Positions 1 to 6,650 of a stretch of 7,823 nucleotides of DNA are shown here, piece by piece. The translations under genes were made by a program, and so were the position numbers. The stretch comes from Thiotrichales bacterium (GTDB lineage: Bacteria > Pseudomonadota > Gammaproteobacteria > J044). The notes under the pieces are model-generated. The model was given only the letters and a program-made list of their open reading frames with translations, was not told the DNA's origin and did no database searches. The stretch's first letter is position 1. Each line of letters opens with the position of its first letter. The stretch lies in NCBI GenBank assembly GCA_024762895.1, contig JANTGN010000121.1, forward strand, positions 1-7,823, written 5' to 3'.

Positions 1-588
1 TATCTGACCGATCTGTTCCCTATCCTGGAGCTGGGCACCAGCGCCAAGATGCTATCCATCGTGCCCCTGCTTGCAGGAGGTGGGCTGTATGAGACGGGCG
101 CCGGTGGTTCAGCGCCCAAGCATGTGCAACAGTTGATCGAAGAAAACCACCTGCGTTGGGATTCGCTGGGTGAGTTTCTGGCCCTGGCGGTTTCCCTGGA
201 AGACTTTGCGCGCAAGAACGACAATAGCAAGCTGAGAGTCATTTCGGCTGCACTGGACAAGGCCAATAGCGATTTCCTGAATAATGACAGGTCACCCTCA
301 CGTAAGGTGGGTGAACTGGATACCCGCGGCAGTCATTTCTACCTGGGCCTGTACTGGGCACAGGCCCTGGCCTCGCAGGATGATGATGCCGAACTGAAGG
401 CCATCTTTACCCCAGTTGCACAACAACTCACTGACAATGAAGTGAAGATTGTTGAGGAGCTGAATGGTGTGCAGGGTAAGCCTGCAGACCTGGGGGGTTA
501 TTATCGACCGGATCGTGATAAGACCTCACAGGTTATGCGCCCCAGCGAAACCCTGAATACAGTGGTGGATGCACTGGCAGGTAGCTAG
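1..588 (+). CDS. icd: Isocitrate dehydrogenase (NADP+), monomeric type, C-terminal part (5' end outside window)
   Basis: This is the C-terminal 195 residues of a monomeric (IDH-II type) NADP-dependent isocitrate dehydrogenase, the cytoplasmic TCA-cycle enzyme that decarboxylates isocitrate to 2-oxoglutarate. The frame is open from base 1 and ends at TAG 586-588, so the gene starts upstream; the ATG at 49 is internal. Recognisable family segments are LELGTSAKMLSIVPLL, GGGLYETGAGGSAPKH, HLRWDSLGEFLALAVSLED, the stretch SPSRKVGELDTRGSHFY and the C-terminal GGYYRPD. The family is about 740 residues long, so roughly a quarter is visible. It is unrelated in sequence to the dimeric icd of E. coli; the symbol follows common usage. 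The frame shows no defect. It converges on the small gene at 636-890, with a hairpin between them. Confidence 0.95.
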   Translation, partial: YLTDLFPILELGTSAKMLSIVPLLAGGGLYETGAGGSAPKHVQQLIEENHLRWDSLGEFLALAVSLEDFARKNDNSKLRVISAALDKANSDFLNNDRSPSRKVGELDTRGSHFYLGLYWAQALASQDDDAELKAIFTPVAQQLTDNEVKIVEELNGVQGKPADLGGYYRPDRDKTSQVMRPSETLNTVVDALAGS

Positions 589-599
589 CTTATGATGAA

Positions 600-622
600 T
601 GGAAGGGGGCTCTTCCCTTCCA
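600..622. terminator. Hairpin between convergent genes, possible bidirectional terminator
   Basis: TGGAAGGG (600-607) is complementary to CCCTTCCA (615-622). Two G-T pairs can extend the 8-bp stem inward on the + strand, leaving a 3-base loop. It starts 12 bases after the icd stop and lies 14 bases beyond the stop of the convergent gene, which is where a shared terminator would sit. Neither strand has a clear T-run after the stem, so intrinsic termination is not certain. Confidence 0.45.
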
Positions 623-635
623 CCTGCAGGGCGTT

Positions 636-890
636 TCAGTCTGGGGTGATGAGATCCCAATGACCTTCCGGTTTCTGGTTCTCCTTACGCCTGTCCCTGC
701 CGCTGCGACGATTCTTATTTTCTTTGTTCGGCTCAAATCGAACCCTGTACCGTCTGTCCCAGGTCGTACGTCGTTCCCTGCCTGAGCGTTGTTCAGGACC
801 ATCATAAGGGGCCTCCTGTGGACTCCCTGTTGAGACTGCCAACTTGGTGTCGGTATTTCCAGGCCCTGTCTTTTTCCTGGCTATGGACAT
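636..890 (-). CDS. Small basic hypothetical protein with two RSGR-x-RR boxes
   Basis: An 84-residue, highly charged, probably cytoplasmic protein with no signal peptide or membrane segment. Its C-terminal half carries two near-identical basic boxes, RSGRERR (residues 35-41) and RSGRDRR (62-68). They flank a conserved-looking core, TWDRRYRVRFEPNK (43-56), and an acidic/aromatic tail, GHWDLITPD, follows. From memory, small proteins with RRSGKDRR-like boxes occur in environmental Gammaproteobacteria without known function. The arginine clusters could contact RNA, DNA or membrane lipid, which is inference. The start is uncertain. The ATG at 890 has a weak GGA 10 bases upstream. In-frame ATGs at 920 (94 aa) and 974 (112 aa) exist, and 974 has AGGGGA about 14 bases upstream. 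I chose 890 because the longer versions add rare AT-rich codons (ATA, TTA). Confidence 0.7.
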   Translation of the reverse strand: MSIARKKTGPGNTDTKLAVSTGSPQEAPYDGPEQRSGRERRTTWDRRYRVRFEPNKENKNRRSGRDRRKENQKPEGHWDLITPD

Positions 891-1361
891 GATTTTATAT
901 TCCAGGTCGTCTTCTAACATGATCGTTATTGCTAATATTGCTGTGTTGTTAAGGGCACGGTGTTGGCCAAACATGGGCGTATTACATATCCCCTGAGTTT
1001 AATCGTAGTCGTTATAAAGGATTTCTGCATTCCTGGCTGGATGTAAGGCCCTTAAGGAACTGTGCGAAGCAAAGATGTCAGGAACAAAAATTAAGAGACC
1101 AGGGGAATGATCCGCGTGGGAGTAAAGCAGTGAAAGGGGGTAGCATATTGTAGCGCTTGAGGTCGCAGATTCGTGATTAGAAATGATCGGAAACAGCGTT
1201 AGTTTACCGGAGCATAATGTACTAATCAGGCCGATTTCTGGAGTTTGGTTTTATCAGAAATCCATGGGGTACAGCTGGGCTATCAGGGGTTTACAACCCT
1301 GTTCCAGGGGGCATCCGTTGTTGCGGTGGAACCTGGTAAAGGGTGTTGATGTTTGTATAGC
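891..1361. other. Long stretch without a convincing gene
   Basis: No open frame here has both a ribosome binding site and protein-like composition. The 68-codon frame at 1183-1389 (+) lacks a Shine-Dalgarno, has unremarkable composition and runs into the opposing gene at 1362. The right part holds the CAGGG/CCCTG/CAGGG element at 1284-1309. An isolated TATAAC on the minus strand (1011-1016) could be a -10 for the small gene at 636-890, but it has no recognisable -35. The 5' leader of that gene must lie in this interval. I see no tRNA, terminator or insertion sequence. Confidence 0.6.
1284..1309 (+). other. Alternating inverted repeat with two mutually exclusive hairpins
   Basis: CAGGG (1284-1288), CCCTG (1297-1301) and CAGGG (1305-1309) lie in a row. 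The middle block can pair with either neighbour, through an 8-base loop on the left or a 3-base TTC loop on the right. A shifted left stem, GGGTT/AACCC (1287-1291 with 1295-1299), has a 3-base loop. Attenuators and riboregulators have this geometry, but no T-run follows directly and there is no gene just downstream on the + strand. Function is unknown. Confidence 0.35.
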
Positions 1362-1619
1362 TTATTTTTTTTGCTTGCGAGAGACATAGGCTGAGTAGCC
1401 TATCGTAGCGCGTGTATCCAGGTTCTCGGCATATTCCTCGGCATGACGGGTGACCGACTTCAGCGTGCCGAGTCTTTTGCCTTCAATCCTTGAGGTTCCC
1501 TGGCCAATCACATAACGATACCAGCTGCCGTTGGGCATACCTTCGGGTGGGTCGATTTTTTCAACACTCATCAGTCGATACTTGTGGTCGTCAAATTTGT
1601 CTTCGGGTGCTTCCTTCAT
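1362..1619 (-). CDS. Small conserved-looking hypothetical protein, 85 aa
   Basis: An 85-residue soluble protein with no signal peptide, membrane segment or metal motif. The central part reads YRLMSVEKIDPPEGMPNG (14-31), WYRYVIGQGTSRIEG (33-47) and a helical stretch, LGTLKSVTRHAEEYAENLDTR (50-70), then a basic tail ending RKQKK. The pattern of a beta-strand with PPEGM, then WYRYVI, a turn and a helix starting GTLK resembles small uncharacterised proteins I recall from gammaproteobacteria. I cannot assign a function. The start at 1619 is chosen because AAGGA (1630-1634) and GGA (1626-1628) precede it at 10 and 6 bases; the longer frame from 1658 adds 13 residues with no Shine-Dalgarno of its own and would swallow this one. 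A TATAAC box at 1650-1655 would give a short leader. It looks monocistronic. Confidence 0.75.
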   Translation of the reverse strand: MKEAPEDKFDDHKYRLMSVEKIDPPEGMPNGSWYRYVIGQGTSRIEGKRLGTLKSVTRHAEEYAENLDTRATIGYSAYVSRKQKK

Positions 1620-1649
1620 ATTGCATCCATCCTTTTTCTGGCTGTACCT

Positions 1650-1655
1650 GTTATA
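1650..1655 (-). promoter_or_regulatory. Possible -10 box of the 85-aa gene
   Basis: On the minus strand this reads TATAAC, five of six matches to the sigma70 -10 consensus. It lies about 30 bases upstream of the start codon at 1619, leaving room for the AAGGA site in a leader of about 24 bases. No good -35 hexamer lies 16-18 bases further upstream, so the promoter is weak, activator-dependent or not real. Confidence 0.3.
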
Positions 1656-1888
1656 CAAGACCTTATCGGTCAGAAGTCTGGTAACGTGTCAGTATGGTGT
1701 TCCGTTATCACCTTGCCTTAAAACTGCAAGCCCATTGCGTTAATAAAATGACAGCTACCAAGGTCCGTAGGGAATCCATCCTTACTCATGCAGAGGGTGT
1801 TCTGAACGGCCCAGGCAGTAAGAGAGGGTGTGTAGATTAATTTCTGAAATTGCCTGTAATAAATGATAGTAAGACCGAAGAGCATCAC

Positions 1889-1903
1889 ATGCCTGCGAGG
1901 CAT
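1889..1903. repeat. Perfect 6-bp inverted repeat with 3-base loop
   Basis: ATGCCT (1889-1894) and AGGCAT (1898-1903) are perfectly complementary around GCG. No T-run follows on either strand, so it is not a typical intrinsic terminator. It could be a small operator, a processing hairpin or chance. Confidence 0.35.
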
Positions 1904-2100
1904 TATATCAGAATTGGGTTTACAGGTTTTAAGGTAGGAGTATGAGTAGCGATTCCAGGAGCGCTGAGGCGCGCTAGTGATTGATTTGATGAAATATTAT
2001 TTTTTTGCTGGTGTATAAGCTGGATATCCGAATAAGGACAATGGTCGAGATACTGGTGCAGCAAGTAACTTTCGTGAAGTATGTCTGATGGAATGATTAC

Positions 2101-5100
2101 TCAGGCTCGGCCATGTTTCGCAAGCTTCAGAACGAGTATCGTCAGGGCGGGCAGAAAGGTCAGGCTGACGACTGCCGTGCCGAGGAGGCCAAACATGACA
2201 ATGACACCGACTCCACGATAAAGCTCGGTGCCCTCACCCGCCAGGAACACCAGAGGTGCGAGTCCAGAGACCGTTGTCAGAGTGGACATGGCAATGGGAC
2301 GCAAACGTGTAGCCACGGCATCCCGGACCGCCTCCATGGCGACCATGTGTTCATCACGCACATTGGTCATGGCCTGGTGCACGATGAGGATGGGGTTATT
2401 CACCACGGTGCCCATCAGGATCAGAAACCCCAGCATGGCAATCATGTCAAAAGACAGATGCAGTTCTGTAAGACCGAGTAAAGGCAGCCATTCCCCCCCC
2501 AGATTGAATAACCATAGACCCAGGATGCCGCCCGAGAGCCCCAGGGGAATCGTGGTCATGATCAGCAAGGGGTAACCCCAGTGGGTAAAGATCGCGACCA
2601 GTAACAGGTAGATAATCACGATGGCGACCAGGTAGTTGGCCCCCAGTGCCTCACGCGTTGCCTGCAACTGGTCACTGGCACCCGAGATCGTCATATTGAT
2701 ACTACTCGGTATAGCACCCGTGTCGCGAAGATAATCCACGATATCCCGTCGCACAATCTCGACGCCAGTTTCAAGGGCGATTTTGTCTGGTGGAATGATA
2801 TTCAGTGTTACCGTGCGCTGGCCATTCACACGACGAATAATATTGGTATCGACGGTCTCCTCGATACTGGCAATCGAGGACAGGGGGACTATCGCGCCGA
2901 TGGGGGTGTAAATGGATAGCTGACTCAGGGTATCGAGAGAGGCATCCCTTCCGGCCTTGCTGTACAGATAGATATCGATCTTGTCATCTTGAAGATAAAA
3001 TTCATCGACAAAGGCACCGTCGGTGAGTGCGGCCACGGTATAGCCAAAGTCCTGGGTAGTCATGCCCAGTTCACTGGCTCGTGTCCACCTGGGTTTGACC
3101 TCGATCATGGGTTGAGAAAGGGACAGGGTCGAGGGGGTGGCACGCAGGCGGGGAGAATCGAACACCTCCTGGGCGCGACGATAAGCGGTCAGGGCCGTGT
3201 CATAGATATCGGTCAGGTTTGGTCCGGATATGTCCAGGTTGACGCTACGTGTTCCACCCGAGTTGCTGGTAATAATGGAGCCTCGTGTCACAAAGGCACG
3301 CATGGCGGGGTATTCCCGATATTTTTTCTGGATCGCTTTCATTAGCGGCTTGATATGTGCGGGATCCTTTGGTTGCGCAATGATACGTATGCGTTGTGCC
3401 TCTATACTCATATTCATGTACGCCAGTGCCGGGACCTGGGTTGTGCCGCTATCGAATTGTTCCGGGTCATGATCGAGAAAGGGCAGGAAATACTCCTGAA
3501 GTTCATCTCCGATCGATGCCATCGTATCCAGGTTATAACCCGGTGGGGAGGTCAGAGTGGCAAAGGTCTTGGGTTCTTCTCCTTCGGGCAGATATTCAGC
3601 CGGGGGTGTCAGAAACAGGAAGATGCCCAGGCTGAACAGGGCAATGCCGATAATAATCATACCGCGATGCCAATTGTCCTTGATCAACCAGTTGACTCCA
3701 TGGATGACACGCTCGCGCATGAGCTGGGACTTTTCGGCAAAACCACGATGTCTCGAGCCAAATTCCAGCCGTGCCGATGCAGTGGGGATGACTGCAATGG
3801 CAACCAGCATTGAGGTCAGGATCGAGGCTGAAATTGCAATAGCAATGTCTGAATAGAGCTGTCCTGCCTCTTCCTGAATAAACAGGATAGGTACAAAAAC
3901 CAGGACCGTGGTCAGGGTGGAGGCAAGAACGGCAGGCCAAACACGTTGTACGCCTGTGATGGCCGCCTTAAGCCGGTCCATGCCTTTTCTGCGCTGTTGT
4001 TCGATACTCTCCAGTACCACGATGCCGTTATCGAGTGTCATCCCTATAGCAAAGGCGATGCCTGCCAGGGAGATGACATTAATGGTTCGCCCGGTCATCA
4101 GCAGGCCGATAAAGGCGGCAATCGTGCAGATGGGAATGCCCATGACACCCACCAGCGTAGCCCTGGCTGAGCGTAGAAACAAAAACATCACCAGGCTGGC
4201 GAGTAGGGCGCCCAGTACCAGGTTGGTCCAGACGTTCCGGATCGAGGAGACGACATAACCCACGTCATCCGCGATGAGTCGCATGTACATGCCCGCCGGG
4301 TTGAGGATGTCCTGATTGATATGGACCATTTCCTGCATCAGGGCGTTCTTGATATCGATGACATTGGAGCCTGCCTGGCGTCGAACCGACAGGCCGATGA
4401 CCGGGTCGCCATCGGTATAGGAGATACGACTCATCTCGAAATGGTCGAGCTGTACTTCAGCGACATCACTCAGTCGAATCAGGGAATCCCCTCGTCGCAC
4501 CAGGATCAGGTCGCGTAATTCATCCAGGTTCTGAAAACGACCCACGGTACGTAGAAGATAGCGGCGCTTACCGTCCTCGATTTCACCGCCGGATAGATCC
4601 TGGTTACGGTCGGTAATGGCACGACGGACATCCTCGATAGAGATGTCGCGTTCCGAAAGGCGTGCAGGATCGAGCAGGATCTGGATCTGACGTTTAGCCC
4701 CCCCGTAGACGTTTACCAGGGAGACACCGGGAATCGTTTCCATGCGCGTCCTGACCTGGTCATCGATGAAGTCCTGCATCAGGACCATGTCCAGGTTCCT
4801 GGGATTGTCTTTTAATGGCGCCACTCGAAAATACATGAATGAGTTGCTGGAGAACGAGGTTGCATAGATACGGGGTTCATTGACATTGATGGGATAGGAA
4901 GGCACCTGCGACAGGGCATTATTGACATGAATCAGGGTCTCGTTGAGGTCAATGCCAAACGGAAACTCCAGTTCAATCGATGCCCGGCCAAAGGAAGAGG
5001 AGGAGATGATACGCTGCAGTCCGGGGATACTGCGCAGGTATTCCTCCTGCTCGATGACGATCTCCTTTTCGATATCCTGGGGGGTCGCTCCAGGCCAGGA

Positions 5101-5241
5101 GGTGCGTACAGTTATGGTGCGTACTTCCAGGTCGGGGATCATCTGGATTGGTATACGAAAGGCTGCCATCACGCCTAATACACTGATGATCAGGATGATC
5201 ACCGTCATCAGGGTTCCGCGTTTTATGATGGCCTCAAACAT
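2101..5241 (-). CDS. RND-family efflux transporter, inner-membrane permease subunit (AcrB/HAE1 type)
   Basis: A full-length 1046-residue RND pump; AcrB-like proteins are about 1030-1050. It should form the trimeric inner-membrane engine that exports amphiphilic compounds using the proton gradient, working with the adaptor encoded just upstream. The layout is the classic duplicated one: TM1 (about 12-29), a periplasmic porter loop (30-335), TM2-6 (about 340-486), TM7 (527-545), a second periplasmic loop (546-865) and TM8-12 (869-1040). Typical motifs are IPDLEVRTITVRTSWPGATP near 35-54, FLFLRSARATLVG in TM2/3 and RLRPIAMSTLTT in TM11. Aligned by eye to AcrB, D407 is kept (D404), D408 is N405, K940 is N948, R971 is kept (R979) and T978 is S986. 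The start lies 3 bases after the adaptor stop, and an AGGA about 9-10 bases upstream lies within the adaptor's 3' end. The substrate cannot be told from sequence. The TM4 motif is not CzcA-like, so heavy-metal export is unlikely. Confidence 0.95.
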   Translation of the reverse strand: MFEAIIKRGTLMTVIILIISVLGVMAAFRIPIQMIPDLEVRTITVRTSWPGATPQDIEKEIVIEQEEYLRSIPGLQRIISSSSFGRASIELEFPFGIDLNETLIHVNNALSQVPSYPINVNEPRIYATSFSSNSFMYFRVAPLKDNPRNLDMVLMQDFIDDQVRTRMETIPGVSLVNVYGGAKRQIQILLDPARLSERDISIEDVRRAITDRNQDLSGGEIEDGKRRYLLRTVGRFQNLDELRDLILVRRGDSLIRLSDVAEVQLDHFEMSRISYTDGDPVIGLSVRRQAGSNVIDIKNALMQEMVHINQDILNPAGMYMRLIADDVGYVVSSIRNVWTNLVLGALLASLVMFLFLRSARATLVGVMGIPICTIAAFIGLLMTGRTINVISLAGIAFAIGMTLDNGIVVLESIEQQRRKGMDRLKAAITGVQRVWPAVLASTLTTVLVFVPILFIQEEAGQLYSDIAIAISASILTSMLVAIAVIPTASARLEFGSRHRGFAEKSQLMRERVIHGVNWLIKDNWHRGMIIIGIALFSLGIFLFLTPPAEYLPEGEEPKTFATLTSPPGYNLDTMASIGDELQEYFLPFLDHDPEQFDSGTTQVPALAYMNMSIEAQRIRIIAQPKDPAHIKPLMKAIQKKYREYPAMRAFVTRGSIITSNSGGTRSVNLDISGPNLTDIYDTALTAYRRAQEVFDSPRLRATPSTLSLSQPMIEVKPRWTRASELGMTTQDFGYTVAALTDGAFVDEFYLQDDKIDIYLYSKAGRDASLDTLSQLSIYTPIGAIVPLSSIASIEETVDTNIIRRVNGQRTVTLNIIPPDKIALETGVEIVRRDIVDYLRDTGAIPSSINMTISGASDQLQATREALGANYLVAIVIIYLLLVAIFTHWGYPLLIMTTIPLGLSGGILGLWLFNLGGEWLPLLGLTELHLSFDMIAMLGFLILMGTVVNNPILIVHQAMTNVRDEHMVAMEAVRDAVATRLRPIAMSTLTTVSGLAPLVFLAGEGTELYRGVGVIVMFGLLGTAVVSLTFLPALTILVLKLAKHGRA

Positions 5242-5244
5242 AGT

Positions 5245-6372
5245 CTAGGGTCCTGCTTTTTCTCTGGCCTGGATACGAACCTGCTGGCCTTCCTGCAGGG
5301 ATTCATTGCCCTGAACGACGACGACATCGCCCGCCTGCAATCCTTCTTCTATGGATACCAGTCCATTGAAACTATGGCCGAGGCTGACGGGCTTTTCGAT
5401 GACGGCAGGTGTGGAATCTACGTTCTGTATCACCCAGACGGTGACGCGTCCATCCGGATAACGCAACAGCGCATCGCGGGAAATAACGACCCCTCGCCGG
5501 TCTGTGTTGAGTCGTAACAGGCCATGCACCGACATGCCGGGTGTCATCCTGATATCCCCCTTGTCCAGCAGCACATGTATTAAGAAGGTTCGAGCACTGG
5601 GATCGCTGACAGGGACAACGGCATCGATGATACCCTGGAACTCGCGTTCAGGCAGGGCATCGAGGGTGACTGTGATATCGCTTTGATCATTGATGCGCAT
5701 GTAGAAATCCTGAGGCACTCTGAATTCAATGCGCAATTCATCAATCGAGACCAGGGTCAGAACCGGTCTCCCGGGTTCTATCCACTCCCCCATTTCTGTA
5801 GACCGCTCACTGATCACCCCGTCAAAAGGTGCCCTTAATGTATATCGTTCAAGACGCGCCTTGTAACGGCGTTCTTCGGCAAGTTGTCGTTGCAGGGCTG
5901 CGGCATCAATTTCAACTTCTGCCTGTAGTAACCGAAACTCGTTGGCGGAGATGTTGTTTTGTTTTAACAGGCGTTCGGCATCTGCATAACGTCGCCTGGA
6001 ATCGGCAAGTTCTGCCCGGGTGCGTTCTGTTTCGGCCTGTGACGACCGAAGCGTTAATGCTTCAATTTCACTATCAAGCTGTAGGAGTTCATCGCCTGTC
6101 CTGACACGATCACCCACTTCGACCCTGACCTTTTCAACCTGGCCACTGACCTCTGCCGATAAACGAGCAACCCTGGCCGAGGTGATCGTACCGGTGAGGG
6201 GAACCTGTTTGATGATGCTCTGGGTCTGGGCTTCACTGACGACGACTAGCGGTGTTTTATCGGATGCGGCCAGGGTGGTTTCATTCAAAATCAGGACCAA
6301 TAACACTAAAAACCCATATTGCCAGTAGGTGGATAAGGCAACAGGTTCACGATATCGTGCACTGAACAACAT
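5245..6372 (-). CDS. RND efflux periplasmic adaptor subunit (HlyD/AcrA membrane fusion protein family)
   Basis: A 375-residue adaptor linking the RND pump to an outer-membrane channel. From the chosen start: an N-terminal export signal with hydrophobic core YGFLVLLVLIL (about 19-29) ending near TTLAAS; a first lipoyl half (71-100, with VSGQVEKVRVEVGDRV); a charged heptad-like alpha-hairpin (about 103-175); a second lipoyl half (177-215, RAPFDGVISER); a beta-barrel (216-287); and a membrane-proximal domain (289-369). At the hairpin tip, L135 and S142 keep the spacing of the AcrA TolC-docking motif (R-x3-L-x6-S), though the R position appears to be Asp. No lipobox cysteine follows the hydrophobic core, so it is probably not a lipoprotein. 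The start at 6372 is preferred because AAGGA precedes it by 8 bases; the ATG at 6420 (391 aa) has no good Shine-Dalgarno. Translation is probably coupled to the RND gene. Confidence 0.93.
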   Translation of the reverse strand: MLFSARYREPVALSTYWQYGFLVLLVLILNETTLAASDKTPLVVVSEAQTQSIIKQVPLTGTITSARVARLSAEVSGQVEKVRVEVGDRVRTGDELLQLDSEIEALTLRSSQAETERTRAELADSRRRYADAERLLKQNNISANEFRLLQAEVEIDAAALQRQLAEERRYKARLERYTLRAPFDGVISERSTEMGEWIEPGRPVLTLVSIDELRIEFRVPQDFYMRINDQSDITVTLDALPEREFQGIIDAVVPVSDPSARTFLIHVLLDKGDIRMTPGMSVHGLLRLNTDRRGVVISRDALLRYPDGRVTVWVIQNVDSTPAVIEKPVSLGHSFNGLVSIEEGLQAGDVVVVQGNESLQEGQQVRIQAREKAGP

Positions 6373-6380
6373 ACAAACCA

Positions 6381-6385
6381 TCCTT
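6381..6385 (-). promoter_or_regulatory. Ribosome binding site deciding the adaptor start
   Basis: The minus strand reads AAGGA here, 8 bases before the ATG at 6370-6372. The two other in-frame ATGs, at 6381 and 6420, have no correctly spaced site. Starting at 6372 also gives a signal peptide with a shorter N-region. Confidence 0.6.
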
Positions 6386-6420
6386 TTAATGCTGGCAGCC
6401 TGGCCAATTGAGTCGGTCAT

Positions 6421-6650
6421 GCCTGTAGGCCGAGGATGCCAGAATATGAAGCTGATTAGTTAGGATTCACACGAACTCAAAAAATTCCGCTGAAATTCAT
6501 ACTCAGGCCAATACAGCGATATACCATCCTGACCTTGTCCGTCATAAAAAGGCTTATCAGGGTGAGGATAGTTTTTTGAGCAGGGCATACTACTTTATAT
6601 AGTTAAGACCAGGTTTTGGAAAGCGGTTTTCAACATATTCAAGAGGTAGC
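6421..6650. other. Divergent intergenic region between the efflux operon and the exported hydrolase genes
   Basis: About 230-280 bases, depending on the adaptor start, separate the two divergent transcription units. The + side has a good sigma70-like promoter at 6576-6603. On the - side, a TTGAGT (6475-6480) and a CATATT (6443-6448) are present, but their spacing does not make a convincing promoter pair. No regulator gene lies here. I see no long inverted repeat that would mark an operator; a short GCCTGTAGGC palindrome sits at 6421-6430. Confidence 0.5.
6576..6603 (+). promoter_or_regulatory. Predicted sigma70-type promoter of the MBL-fold gene
   Basis: TTGAGC (6576-6581) and TATAGT (6598-6603) are separated by 16 bases and match the -35 and -10 consensus at four and five positions. 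Transcription would start near 6610, giving a leader of about 40 bases that contains AGAGG (6642-6646) before the ATG at 6651. Confidence 0.45.

Larger units (their letters stand above)
1620..2100. other. Long stretch without a convincing gene
   Basis: This holds the promoter region of the gene at 1362-1619 on its left and the 3' flank of the RND gene on its right. I found no convincing coding frame: the 61-codon minus frame at 1718-1903 lacks a Shine-Dalgarno and looks random. Structure seen: a perfect hairpin at 1889-1903; an 11-codon frame at 1942-1977 with AAGG seven bases upstream; and an A/T-rich run at 1991-2007. I see no clear intrinsic terminator for the RND operon between 1980 and 2100. 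Confidence 0.6.

Noticed and set aside
590..805. 71-codon - strand frame overlapping the basic small protein
   Set aside because: It is the alternative frame of 636-890; that frame has the repeated RSGR-x-RR pattern and this one has no recognisable pattern.
1183..1389. 68-codon + strand open frame in the gene-free stretch
   Set aside because: No Shine-Dalgarno, random-looking composition, and it overlaps the 3' end of the better supported opposing gene.
1718..1903. 61-codon - strand open frame
   Set aside because: No ribosome binding site and no protein-like pattern; its start codon lies within the 1889-1903 inverted repeat.
1942..1977. 11-codon + strand frame with AAGG seven bases upstream, a possible leader peptide
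   Set aside because: Too short to judge, no gene follows on this strand for it to regulate, and AAGG-ATG pairs arise often by chance.
1991..2007. A/T-rich run downstream of the RND stop as its terminator
   Set aside because: On the - strand the run reads as A residues before A/T-rich sequence, with no stable GC stem ahead of a T-run.
2113..5248. Many + strand open frames, up to 152 codons, opposite the RND gene
   Set aside because: They are antisense shadows of a full-length, motif-rich transporter gene and have no family features of their own.
6443..6480. TTGAGT and CATATT as a promoter for the efflux operon
   Set aside because: The two hexamers are 26 bases apart, well outside the usual 16-18, and no better pair was found.
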